Of a DNA stretch of 64,000 nucleotides, positions 55,095 to 63,629 are shown piece after piece; the stretch's first letter is position 1, and the number at the start of each line of letters is the position of its first letter. The notes below the pieces were generated by a model, which searched no databases, had not been told where the DNA came from, and saw only the letters and a program-made list of their open reading frames with translations. A program made the position numbers and the translations under genes. The stretch comes from UBA10649 sp963700745 (GTDB lineage Bacteria; Actinomycetota; Actinomycetes; S36-B12): NCBI GenBank assembly GCA_963700745.1, contig CAVOYT010000012.1, positions 62,001 to 126,000 on the forward strand. The letters run 5' to 3'.

Positions 55095-55733
55095 TCACAC
55101 CAGGCGTCGACCTGCAGCCCACTTGGCCAGTTCGCGACGATCGGACAGCTGCAGCTTGCGCAGGACGGCGGACACGTGCGTCTCCACGGTCTTGATCGAG
55201 AGCACGAGCTCACTGGCCACCTCCCGATACGTGTAGCCGCGGGCGATGAGTCGCATGACCTCCAGCTCGCGGGGGGTGAGCCGGTCGAGTTCGTCGTCCT
55301 TCTCCGCAGGGGCTCCCGAGAACGCATCAAGGACGAACCCGGCGAGTCGCGGGGAGAAGACGGCGTCGCCATCGGCGACGCGCTGCACGGCCTCGCGCAG
55401 GTCCGGGCCGGAGATGGCTTTCGTGACGTAGCCGCGCGCGCCGCCGCGCACCGTTGCAACCACGTCCTCAGGCGCATCGCTGACGCTGAGCGCGAGGAAC
55501 GTCGTGCTCGGCACCTTGGCCAGGCACGCGTCGAGCACCGCGCGCGCATTGCCGCCGGGCAGGTGAACGTCCAGCAGCACCACGTCGGGCTGCTCGCGGG
55601 TGATGACGGCGACGGCCTCGTCCACGTCGGCCGCCTCCCCCACGATGTCGAAGTCGTCGCCCAGCTCGGCGCGGACGCCGGCCCGCACCATGGCATGGTC
55701 GTCGACGAGCACGAGTCGCAGCTTGTCGGTCAT
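55095..55733 (-). CDS. NarL/LuxR-type response regulator
   Basis: A 212-residue regulator: receiver domain (VLVDDHAMVRAG; phospho-Asp in VVLLDVHLPGGN; the Lys in YVTKAISG) and a C-terminal LuxR HTH (LTPRELEVMRLIARGYTYRE, LSIKTVETHVSAVLRKL). It starts on the overlap with the sensor-kinase stop (ATGA), so it is the cognate regulator. Targets probably include the PspC/LiaF-like operon at 59.7 kb. Confidence 0.94.
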   Translation of the reverse strand: MTDKLRLVLVDDHAMVRAGVRAELGDDFDIVGEAADVDEAVAVITREQPDVVLLDVHLPGGNARAVLDACLAKVPSTTFLALSVSDAPEDVVATVRGGARGYVTKAISGPDLREAVQRVADGDAVFSPRLAGFVLDAFSGAPAEKDDELDRLTPRELEVMRLIARGYTYREVASELVLSIKTVETHVSAVLRKLQLSDRRELAKWAAGRRLV

Positions 55734-56951
55734 GTGGTGGCCTCCGTCGATCTGGGCATGCGCAGGTGGACCTCGGTACCTGCCGTCGGAGTGCTCCTCA
55801 CGGTGGCTGTCCCGCCGTTGCGCTCCATGCGGCCGATGACACTCTCGCGGACACCGAGGCGGTCCGCGGGGATCGCCTCGAAGTCGAATCCCGTCCCGCG
55901 GTCGCGGACGAACACCTCGGCGACGTCCTCGCGGCACTCGGCGTACACGGAGGCCTGGCCGCCTCCGTGCTTCGCCGCATTGACCATGGCCTCGCGGGTC
56001 GCCGCGACGAGCGCGCCCAGAGCGCCATCCAGCGCGGCATCTCCGACCGTGACGACGTCAATGCTGGCGCTGTAGTCCGACTCGACCGACGCAGCGTCAC
56101 GCTCGAGCGCCGCGGCGAACGTGCGGTCGGGGTCGCCCGTCGGTGCGTACAGCCACGATCGCAGGTTGCGTTCCTCGGTGCGGGCGAGCCTGGTCACCTC
56201 GGCCGGGTCGCCGCTGAAGCGCTGGATCAGGGTGAGGGTCTGGAGAACGGAGTCGTGCACATGGGCGGCGATCTCGGCCCGCTCCTCGGAGCGGATGAGG
56301 GCTCGGCGCTGCTCGCTGGCCTCGCGCCACGCGCGATACATCCACGGGAAGGCGACGAGGGCGATGCCGCCGATGATGAGCAGGGCGACCGCCAGACCCC
56401 GCACCGCCTCGATCGGGTTCGTCCTGCTCGCGAGGAGCGCGATCATCGCCAGGACGACAAGGCCGATCCCGATGACGATCCGCCAGCGCCCGGCGCCCGC
56501 CGTGCTGCCAGCCGTCTGCCGGGCGGCGCGCCCAGCGGCCCGGCCCCACGCGTCGCGCTGCTCGTCATCGGTCTGCCGCCAGATGAGGGCGGCCCCGAAG
56601 ACCGCCACGATGACCGGGATGACGGCGCCGGTGGCCACGTTCACGCCCGAGGGCGGCGAGCAGCAGGCCGACCCCCACCACGACCGCCGCGAGGGCCAGC
56701 AGGCGCGCGGTGTCGGATGATCGGGCCGCGGCCGGATCGACCTCGGTGCTGGAGGTGTCGAGCGGGAGTACGGCCCAGAAGGCCGCATAGAGGATGATCC
56801 CGATCCCGCCGGCCAGACCCAGCACCACGAAAGCCACCCGCACGATCCAGACCGGCAGCCGCAGGTGCTGCGCGAGCCCGGCCGCCACCCCGGCGACCAG
56901 GCGACCGCGAACGGGGCGAGTGGCCCTAGGGACTGGGTACGCGATGCTCAC
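55730..56951 (-). CDS. PspC-domain sensor histidine kinase (one frameshift)
   Basis: The N-terminus is a PspC domain (RPVRGRLVAGVAAGLAQHLR, then helix VWIVRVAFVVLGLAGGIGII). After further helices comes a HisKA_3 dimerisation region with the phospho-acceptor in IAAHVHDSVLQTLTLIQ and a HATPase (TREAMVNAAKHGGGQASV; VRDRGTGFDF). The frame breaks near 56648: LLLAALG to VNVATGAVIP, where GGG reads as GG. The GTG at 56951 follows AGGGGAAG; ATG 57005 is an alternative. It senses envelope stress by analogy with LiaS-type kinases. Confidence 0.87.
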
Positions 56952-57067
56952 ACCAGCATCTTCCCCTGCTCGGCGGTCCGCGGCATCAGGGTTCGCCCCT
57001 GACATTTCTCCGGTAGGAGTCAGGGTAGGCATTGACCCAAGTCGGATCGTCACGTAGAACCTGCCAG

Positions 57068-58361
57068 ATGAGGCTCTTCCCGACGCTCGCCGTCGCCGGG
57101 CTGCTTCTGACCTCCTGCTCGGCCGTCGGGGGAGCCTCATCGCCCTCCACGTCCTCCACGTCCCCCTCGGGATCCGCCCCCGCCGACCCCAGCGCAGGCA
57201 CCCTCGGCGTCCCCTGCGGCAGCTCCCCCGAGCTCGCCCTCACCACGGGCACACGAGCAGGAGCGCCTTGACCGGGCCCTGCTCATGGCGGCCTACGCCA
57301 ACGACGTCGAGCGCGCGGCAGAACTCATCGCGGCCGGCGCCGACGTCAACGCGAAGGACGCCTCGGAGCAGAGTGCGTACCTCATTGCTACGAGCGAAGT
57401 CGGCGACGACCCCCGTCTGCTCGACCTCGTCCTTTCCAACGGCGCGCGCGTGACAGCGAAAGACAGCTTCAACGGCACGGGGCTCATTCGAGCGGCCGAA
57501 CGAGGTTTCCCGACGATTGTCGGGCGCCTCCTCGACGCCGGCGTCGAGGTCGACCACGTCAACGAGCTGGGCTGGACCGCGCTCCACGAGGCGATCATCC
57601 TCGGCAGTGGCGGACCTGAGCACGTGAACGTGGTCCGCCAACTTGTCGCGGCGGGGGCCGACGTTCTGCTTCCCTCGCAGCGTGACGGCGTTCGCCCGAT
57701 CGAGCATGCTCAGCGTCGTGACTTCGGGCGCATGACGACAATCCTGAGGAAGGCGGCAGCGAAAATGACACCCGACTCCAGACTGTTGCACGCGTCGGAA
57801 CGCGGCAGCGCGGTCGCGGCCGAGGCCGCGCTCGCCGATGGCGCCGACATCGAGTCGCGCGATGCCCGCGAGCGAACGGCCCTCCTCCTCGCCGCCACGT
57901 ACGATCACGTTGCCGTCGCCCGCATGCTGGTGGCTCGCGGGGCCGATGTGAACGCCGTCGACGATCAGCGCGACACCCCGTTCCTCGTCACCGGCGTCAC
58001 CGGCAGCGTGGAGATGCTGGACGCACTCCTTCCAGGCAACCCCGACACGACTATCACGAATCGATATGGGGGCGTGGCCGTCATCCCGGCCGCGGAGCGC
58101 GGGCATGCCGCCTACGTCAAGGCGGTCCTGGAACGCACGAACATCGATGTGAACCATGTCAACGACCTCGGGTGGACGGCCCTACTTGAGGCCGTCGTCC
58201 TCGGCGATGGTGGCCCTCGCCACCAGCGGGTCGTGGAGATACTGCTCACGAACGGAGCCGACCCATCTATCGCCGACTCTGAAGGCGTCACCCCACTCCA
58301 GCACGCCCAACGGCGCGATCAGAAACGGATCGCCTCCCTCATCGAGTCGGCCATCGACTGA
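57068..58361 (+). CDS. Ankyrin-repeat lipoprotein with duplicated halves (one frameshift)
   Basis: The ATG at 57068 gives a lipoprotein signal (LAVAGLLLTSC, lipobox LTSC) and a Ser/Pro-rich linker. After a shift near 57250 (TTG to EQERLDRALLMAAYAND) ten or so ankyrin repeats follow. The repeats form two homologous halves; compare HVNELGWTALHEAIILGSGG with HVNDLGWTALLEAVVLGDGG. Repaired length is about 431. Ankyrin domains bind proteins; an envelope-anchored one could protect or scaffold an outer-face partner. Confidence 0.83.
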
Positions 58362-58386
58362 CCTACGCGCGAACGGGCCGATCGGC

Positions 58387-59455
58387 CTACCGGCGTCGAG
58401 GGTCGATTCGGATGCGGGAGCGGCCCTCCTTGTAGATGGCTGCCCGGCGCTTGCCTTCAGCAGACATGAGGCGGGCGTCGCGCCGACGCTCGAGATGCGC
58501 GAGTTCGCGCTGCAGCGCCCGCCACTGGTCTACCCGCGCCGCCATCGTCTCGTCCTCCGCTGCGGCCGCAAGGACCGCGCAGTCGGGTTCGCTCTCGTGT
58601 CGACAATCGGAGAAGCGACACTGCCCGGTCAGCTCATCGAGGTCCGGGAACGTCTCGGCGAGCGCCTCCTCGCCCGCCCACGGCGCGAACTCGCGCATCC
58701 CCGGCGTGTCGAGGAGCACTCCGATTCCCGGAACCGGCACCAGGTGGCGTGACGTGGTGGTGTGCCGACCCTTCCCGTCGCGACGGATCTCAGCCGTTGC
58801 GAGAACGTCGCCGCCCGCCAGCGCGTTGACCAGCGTGCTCTTGCCCACCCCGGACGGCCCGATGAGGACGAGCGTCACACCCCGTCCGAGAGCCGCGCGA
58901 AGGTCGTCGAGTCCCAAGGCCCGTGGCCGCTGACACGAGAACGACGTCGACGCCCAGGCACACGGCCGCCACGTCGGCATCGACTCGGGGAACCTCGAGG
59001 AGGTCCGCCTTGGTGAGCACGACGAGGGGCGTAGCACCGCTTGCCCAGACGGCCGTGAGCTCCCGCTCCAGGCGGCGGGGATTGGCTGCGTCGACCGGCG
59101 CGCAGATGCCGACCAGGTCGACGTTTGCCGCGATCACCTGGGCGGCGCTGCGCCCGCCGGCCTCCGCGCGCGCCAGTTCGCTGCGCCGCGGCAGCACCTC
59201 GTCGATGAAGCAGGCCGCAGGGTCGTCACCACTGACGAGGACCCAGTCGCCCGTCACAGGCGTGGGTTCCAGGCCGCGGGAGCGTGCGTGCAGCACGAGC
59301 TCCCGGGTGCCGTCGTGCCCGTGCCAAGCCCCTCGACCCTGCTGCACGATCCGCGCAGGGCGGGCATCAGGTCGGTCGAGGAGGGCGGCGTCCTCCGGAC
59401 GCCAGCCGAGGTCGGACAGGGAGGACACGGGAAACGCGTTCGAGGGAGAGGTCAT
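58387..59455 (-). CDS. rsgA: Ribosome small-subunit GTPase RsgA (one frameshift)
   Basis: Circularly permuted GTPase. N-terminal OB-fold and G4 in VLTKADLLE lie in one frame; G1 GPSGVGKSTLVNALAG, G3 LLDTPGMREF and the zinc domain CRFSDCRHESEPDC in the other. Dropping one base near 58928 gives SAATGLGLDDLRAAL and a protein of about 356 residues. It helps mature the 30S subunit. It sits on the opposite strand between the ankyrin gene and the PspC operon. Confidence 0.9.
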
Positions 59456-59543
59456 GGGTGGCTCCGGGCAGCTGGTCACGGCGACTGGGGGACGGATCGC
59501 GTCCGGTGCCACTGCGGCAAAGGCGGCCGGCTCAGGGCATGCG

Positions 59544-59588
59544 GACATGGAAGCGGAGGACGGTCATAGCCACGCTCCCTTCCATGTC
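59544..59588. repeat. 10-bp inverted repeat upstream of rsgA and the PspC operon
   Basis: GACATGGAAG (59544-59553) is repeated inverted as CTTCCATGTC (59579-59588) across 25 bases. It lies in the divergent promoter region of rsgA and the PspC/LiaF-like operon, and could be a regulator site or a hairpin. Confidence 0.5.
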
Positions 59589-59609
59589 GAATACTGCGAG
59601 TGTAGTCGC

Positions 59610-59640
59610 ATCAGGGGGAAAGATCAGGGGTGAATCAGGG
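59610..59640. promoter_or_regulatory. Three ATCAGGG direct repeats before the PspC operon
   Basis: ATCAGGG occurs at 59610-59616, 59623-59629 and 59634-59640, 47-77 bases before the start codon. Clustered direct repeats near a promoter suit binding by a regulator such as the LuxR-type one of this cluster; this is inferred. Confidence 0.4.
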
Positions 59641-59686
59641 TTGTTCCCCGATGTGCCGAGGGTGCCCCGGGGAGGACGGTGGAGCC

Positions 59687-60972
59687 ATGACAACGAACAC
59701 CGAGTACACCACTCCTCCACCGCTGCCGCCCACCCCGCGGCCCCCGCTGCGCCGCAGCCAGTCCGACAAGGTGATCGCCGGCGTGGCCGGCGGCTTCGCC
59801 CGCTGGCTGGGCATCGACCCGGTCATCGTCCGGGTGATCCTCGTCGTCCTCGCCGTCTTCGGCGGGTCCGGCCTCCTGCTCTACGTGATCGGCTGGCTGT
59901 TCATCCCGGCAGAGGGGACGTCGACCAGCTCGGCTGATGACTTCTTTCGCCAGTCTCGCCAGCCCGGGTCGACCGCCCGGACCGTCCTGATCGTCGTCGG
60001 CGTCGTCGTCGCGGTGATCGTGTTCCTCAACCTCATCGGCGCCATGTTCGGCGGCTGGGGCGGCGGCGGGTCGGTCCTGCTGCTGCTCGCCGTGGGCGCG
60101 CTGGTCCTCTACCTGGTGAACCGGCCGCCGGTCGGCACGCAACCGGTAGCCGGCTCCCAGCCCCCGGCCGGCGCACAGCCGACCGCGACGGGAGATCCGG
60201 CCACGACGACCGACACGGCCGTCCTCGCGACGCAGGACCCGACCGCGATCGCCCCGCCGACCGCCTACGCCTACGGTGGCGCGGGTCAGTACCCGGGCTA
60301 CGTCGCGCCGACCCCGGCGTATGTGCCACCGGCACCCAGGCCGCGGTCCTACCTCGGCCTCGTCACCCTGAGCATCGCGGTGATTGTCACCGGCATCCTC
60401 GCCTCATTCCAGGTCACTGGGCTGACCGACCTTCCCCTCGTGGTCATCCCTGCCGTGGCACTGGCGATCCTCGGCGCCGGAATCCTGGTGGGCGCTTTCG
60501 CCGGCCGCGCCCGCTGGCTCCTGTGGTTCGCGATCCCGACGCTGTTCGTCACGATCATGGTGTCGTTCATCCCCGCGAATCTCGGCCAGAACCTGCGCGA
60601 CGGGATCAACGCCGGCATCGGCGAGCGGTCGTGGACTCCGGTCACCGTCGTCGAGGCCGAGCGACCCCTCGAGCTGGGCATCGGATCCGCTCGCCTCGAT
60701 CTCACCGAGCTGGACATTCCTGCCGGCGTCACGACGGTGCCAGTGGAGGCTCGGTAGGTGTCGGTGAGCTCATCGTCACGGTGCCCGACGACGTCCGCGT
60801 CATCGTGGACGCGAGTGTCGGCACTGGCGACCTGAGGATCGAGGGACTCCCGCGCGAGAGCGGCCCGAGCCCGTCGATCGACGCCGAACTGCCCGGCGGG
60901 CCCGAGACCGGGCCCGTCATCGACCTGACCGTCCACACCAACCTCGGCTCACTGGAGGTGTCCCGTGCGTAG
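59687..60972 (+). CDS. PspC-domain membrane protein with LiaF-like C-terminus (one frameshift)
   Basis: The N-terminal PspC domain (RRSQSDKVIAGVAGGFARWL, then VILVVLAVFGGSGLLLYVIGWLF) is followed by a helix pair, a Pro/Ala/Gln/Thr-rich cytoplasmic linker, three to four more helices and a beta-rich end (PLELGIGSARLDLTELDIPAG). The end continues in another frame after about 60745 (SVGVGELIVTVPDDVRVIVD to GSLEVSRA), like the LiaF/toastrack domain. Repaired length is about 428. It probably senses or relays envelope stress for the PspC kinase. Confidence 0.8.
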
Positions 60973-61183
60973 GCATCCGCTCGACCTGTTCTCCCTGCTC
61001 TCCGGCCTGCTCGTCCTGGGCTTCGCGCTGGCGTACCTCATCGGTGGCTACACCGACGTGCGGCTCGACGCCCGGCTCGCCTTCCCGCTGATGCTCGTGG
61101 GCCTCGGGGTCGCCGGGCTGGCCGGGGCGCTTGCGGCCCAACGTCGCTCCGACCGGGCGCTGGAGGACGCCGAATCCGACTAG
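60965..61183 (+). CDS. Small two-helix membrane protein
   Basis: A 72-residue protein with two hydrophobic segments (LFSLLSGLLVLGFALAYLI; AFPLMLVGLGVAGLAGALAA) and an acidic tail. GTG start overlaps the end of the PspC/LiaF-like gene by eight bases, so it is translationally coupled. Similar small membrane proteins often follow such genes in actinobacteria. A terminator hairpin follows the stop. Confidence 0.78.
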   Translation: MRRHPLDLFSLLSGLLVLGFALAYLIGGYTDVRLDARLAFPLMLVGLGVAGLAGALAAQRRSDRALEDAESD

Positions 61184-61195
61184 TCACAACGCATG

Positions 61196-61236
61196 ACGAG
61201 GGGCTGCTCCGATGCGGAACAGCCCCTCGTCAGATT
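61196..61236 (+). terminator. Terminator of the PspC/LiaF-like operon
   Basis: ACGAGGGGCTG (61196-61206) pairs perfectly with CAGCCCCTCGT (61220-61230) across a 13-base loop, 12 bases after the operon's last stop. No T-run follows, as is common in GC-rich actinobacteria. Confidence 0.75.
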
Positions 61237-61262
61237 GGTCGCGCTCGGCTAGGTTCCGCAAC

Positions 61263-62072
61263 ATGATCACCATCGGGCACGCCCGCCGTCTCGTCGCCAT
61301 CGGCGCCGCAGCGGCCATCACCACCACCGTCATGCTCGCGTCGCCGGCCGAGGGCGCCGGATCGGGCACGACCCTCGCCGGGACCATCTCGTGGACCACC
61401 ACGATCACCACTGCGAAGGATGAGCCGGGAGGGGATGCTCTCAACGGCACGGAGACCCGGCAGGTGACCATGAAAGTGCGAATGACAAAGCGCCCGGGTG
61501 CCTATGGCTTCCAGGTGGAGGACAACGGGTCGTCGTACACGGGGGCCTACACACTGTCCCAGACCCGCCTCGAACGTGACATCGACGGAACCGTCGACTG
61601 CACGGTGACGCACGACGCCACCGGGTCCGCGTCCGGGCCGCTGCCCAAGAAGCCGAAGAGCACCACCGCACCGGCGATGTTCGCGCAGATCGCGCCGAGC
61701 ACGTCGTCGCTCGGCGCACGCACGAAGGCGATCGTCCTCACCCCGATTCTGCGTTACGCCGGGACGGACACCATCACCTACACCGGCTCGGGCCTGAGCC
61801 CCTGCCAGTCCGGACAGGATGTCGACCCGATCGACGGCTCACTCGCACCCAACGACAACTCCCAGCAGATCTGCTACCCGGCGGGGACCAGCGCCCGCGT
61901 GGCCGGCGCGTCGGCCGGCGAGATCGTCGGCGCCTGGAAGGCCAAGAAGCACGCGTTCGTGTTCACCTGCAGCCAGTCGTGGACGGACGTCAACGGCCGG
62001 ACCACGACGACGACCATCACGCGGCACGCTGAAGCAGAAGTAGCACGGCTCGAGCTTCTCACTGCCCCATGA
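61263..62072 (+). CDS. Secreted protein of unknown function
   Basis: A 269-residue protein with a signal peptide (RRLVAIGAAAAITTTVMLASPAEGAG) and a Thr/Ser-rich beta-type mature part with several Cys (VDCTVTHD; SPCQSGQD; QQICYPAG; FTCSQSW). Four Cys suggest disulfides. I do not recognise a domain. The last residues may be in a shifted frame, but the stop overlaps the S4-protein start (ATGA), which supports it. Confidence 0.68.
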   Translation: MITIGHARRLVAIGAAAAITTTVMLASPAEGAGSGTTLAGTISWTTTITTAKDEPGGDALNGTETRQVTMKVRMTKRPGAYGFQVEDNGSSYTGAYTLSQTRLERDIDGTVDCTVTHDATGSASGPLPKKPKSTTAPAMFAQIAPSTSSLGARTKAIVLTPILRYAGTDTITYTGSGLSPCQSGQDVDPIDGSLAPNDNSQQICYPAGTSARVAGASAGEIVGAWKAKKHAFVFTCSQSWTDVNGRTTTTTITRHAEAEVARLELLTAP

Positions 62073-62449
62073 CGACGACTGGTTCCTCAAGCGTGCGGCT
62101 CGACGCGTGGGCGTGGGCGGTTCGGCTGTATCCGACGCGCTCGGTGTCGAGCGCCGCGTGCAAGGCGGGTCACGTCAAGGTCAACGGCGCACGAGCGAAG
62201 CCCGCCCACCCCGTAAAGGTCGGCGACACGGTCCGGGCGCGCACCCCCGGCGGCGAGCGGATCGTGGTCGTCGTCGGCCTGATCGGCAAGCGCGTCAGCG
62301 CCACCGTCGCGGCACAGCACTACGAGGACCACTCGCCGCCGCCTCCGCCGCGGGAGGCTCGCCCCGCGCCCGTGCTGCGCGAGCGGGGCGCGGGGCGACC
62401 GACGAAACGCGACCGCCGTCAGGTCGACCGCATGCGGGGTCGGGGCTGA
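62069..62449 (+). CDS. S4-domain RNA-binding protein (Hsp15 family)
   Basis: A 126-residue protein: an S4 domain (VRLDAWAWAVRLYPTRSVSS, then GHVKVNGARAKPAHPVKVGDTV) and a basic, Pro- and Arg-rich tail. Hsp15-type proteins bind stalled 50S subunits carrying a nascent chain and help free them. It overlaps the previous gene by four bases. Its 3' end overlaps the convergent gene by about 30 bases. Confidence 0.88.
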   Translation: MTTTGSSSVRLDAWAWAVRLYPTRSVSSAACKAGHVKVNGARAKPAHPVKVGDTVRARTPGGERIVVVVGLIGKRVSATVAAQHYEDHSPPPPPREARPAPVLRERGAGRPTKRDRRQVDRMRGRG

Positions 62450-63063
62450 CGCATCTCTGCGATCCCCGGCGCAGCCCCGGCAACGACCAATCCCGCGGTC
62501 CAGCCGGGGGCGCGCCCTCCCATGGGCGGCTCGATGGCCGTGACGTCGACACCACTGCCGGCGAGAAGCCACGCGATCAGGGAATTGGAGTTCCACATGT
62601 CCCCTGTCCGCAGTTCGTCGCGCCCCCAGGTGGCGGTGGGGAACGAGGGCGCGAGGTCCAGCAGTCGCCGAGCCCCGTCGGCGTCCTCGATGACGCGTCG
62701 CGGGCTGTCGACGGCATACATGAGGTCCGGAATGACGCCGTCGCGCCAGCACCGCACCTGGTAACGGAAGAACCGCGACCGACCGAGCCACCGGAGCCCG
62801 ACCGGCCCCACCCCCACGACCTGCGCACCCGCACTGCCCGCACCCCATGCCGGAGCCATCTCGATGACGTAGCGGTCCTGACCGATGCCCACCTCGAGTC
62901 CGGCGTGGTACAGGTCCTGGGCTGGCCGACCCTGGAGCCTCGACGCGACCGTCTCGAAGATCACGCCATTCCAGTGCACGATCGGCACGGCCGCGCCGGC
63001 ACCGAGCGGGATCCAGTACAGGTCGACCCAGGCGTCGGGTGCATCACCCGGTCCTTCAGACAT
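62419..63063 (-). CDS. Conserved actinobacterial hypothetical protein
   Basis: A 214-residue soluble protein with conserved-looking blocks: LYHAGLEVGIGQDRYVIEMA, FRYQVRCWRDGVIPDLMYAV, and WGRDELRTGDMWNSNSLIAW. I recall similar unnamed actinobacterial proteins but know no function; the His and Asn/Cys residues hint at an enzyme. ATG 63063 is chosen for its AAGGAG site at nine bases. Confidence 0.7.
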   Translation of the reverse strand: MSEGPGDAPDAWVDLYWIPLGAGAAVPIVHWNGVIFETVASRLQGRPAQDLYHAGLEVGIGQDRYVIEMAPAWGAGSAGAQVVGVGPVGLRWLGRSRFFRYQVRCWRDGVIPDLMYAVDSPRRVIEDADGARRLLDLAPSFPTATWGRDELRTGDMWNSNSLIAWLLAGSGVDVTAIEPPMGGRAPGWTAGLVVAGAAPGIAEMRQPRPRMRST

Positions 63064-63197
63064 GGACTCCGCTCCTTCCTGAACTTCGCCAAGGGCAGCC
63101 ATCGCCGGGTCGGCACCTATCCCTGACCACCATCTCTTCACACGACCCTTACGTCCGCCACCCGGGAAATGTCAGACCCGCGAGGCATGGTGGTTAC

Positions 63198-63629
63198 GTG
63201 GATACGAGGAGCGAGCTCGCCGACTGGGTTCAGTACGCCCTCGACGAGGTTACCCCCGGTCAGTTCCTCCTCCTGGAGTACCTGTCCGACACGGACCTTC
63301 CCGTCGAGCCGTATGCCCAGGCCGCCATCGACCCCGGAGGGTGGCACTGCGAGGTCGTCTCCTCCCGCTACCTGCCCACCCACCGCTGGCCGCTGGACGA
63401 GCCTGCCCTGCTGAACACCGGCTGGGTGGCGCCAGGCGGCGGCACTGAGAACTGGTGGCGTACCGACGTCGACCTCCACCGAGCGGCCCGGGTGCTCGTC
63501 GACGCCCTGTGGGTCGGTCGTGCGTGCACCGATCCTGACCGCTACGCCATCAGCATCGGCACGTTTCCGTCCGGGCCTGACGACGGCCGGCCGTTGTCAG
63601 CGATCGACGGCCTACCGCTAGCTGCCTGA
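63198..63629 (+). CDS. Hypothetical protein, TY-Chap/YbjN-like
   Basis: A 143-residue protein beginning at GTG 63198 (VDTRSELADWVQYALDEVTP). It has blocks EYLSDTDLPVEPYAQAAID, CEVVSSRYLP and ENWWRTDVDLHRAARVLVDA, like the N-terminal TY-Chap domains of actinobacteria, which share the chaperone-like fold of YbjN. The function is unknown. It is convergent with an AAA+ gene, whose end overlaps it by about 12 bases. Confidence 0.6.
   Translation: MDTRSELADWVQYALDEVTPGQFLLLEYLSDTDLPVEPYAQAAIDPGGWHCEVVSSRYLPTHRWPLDEPALLNTGWVAPGGGTENWWRTDVDLHRAARVLVDALWVGRACTDPDRYAISIGTFPSGPDDGRPLSAIDGLPLAA

Noticed and set aside
58376..58387. GGCCGATCGGCC palindrome between the ankyrin gene and rsgA
   Set aside because: A 12-bp palindrome is expected by chance in such GC-rich sequence and it lies between convergent ends without a regulator role.
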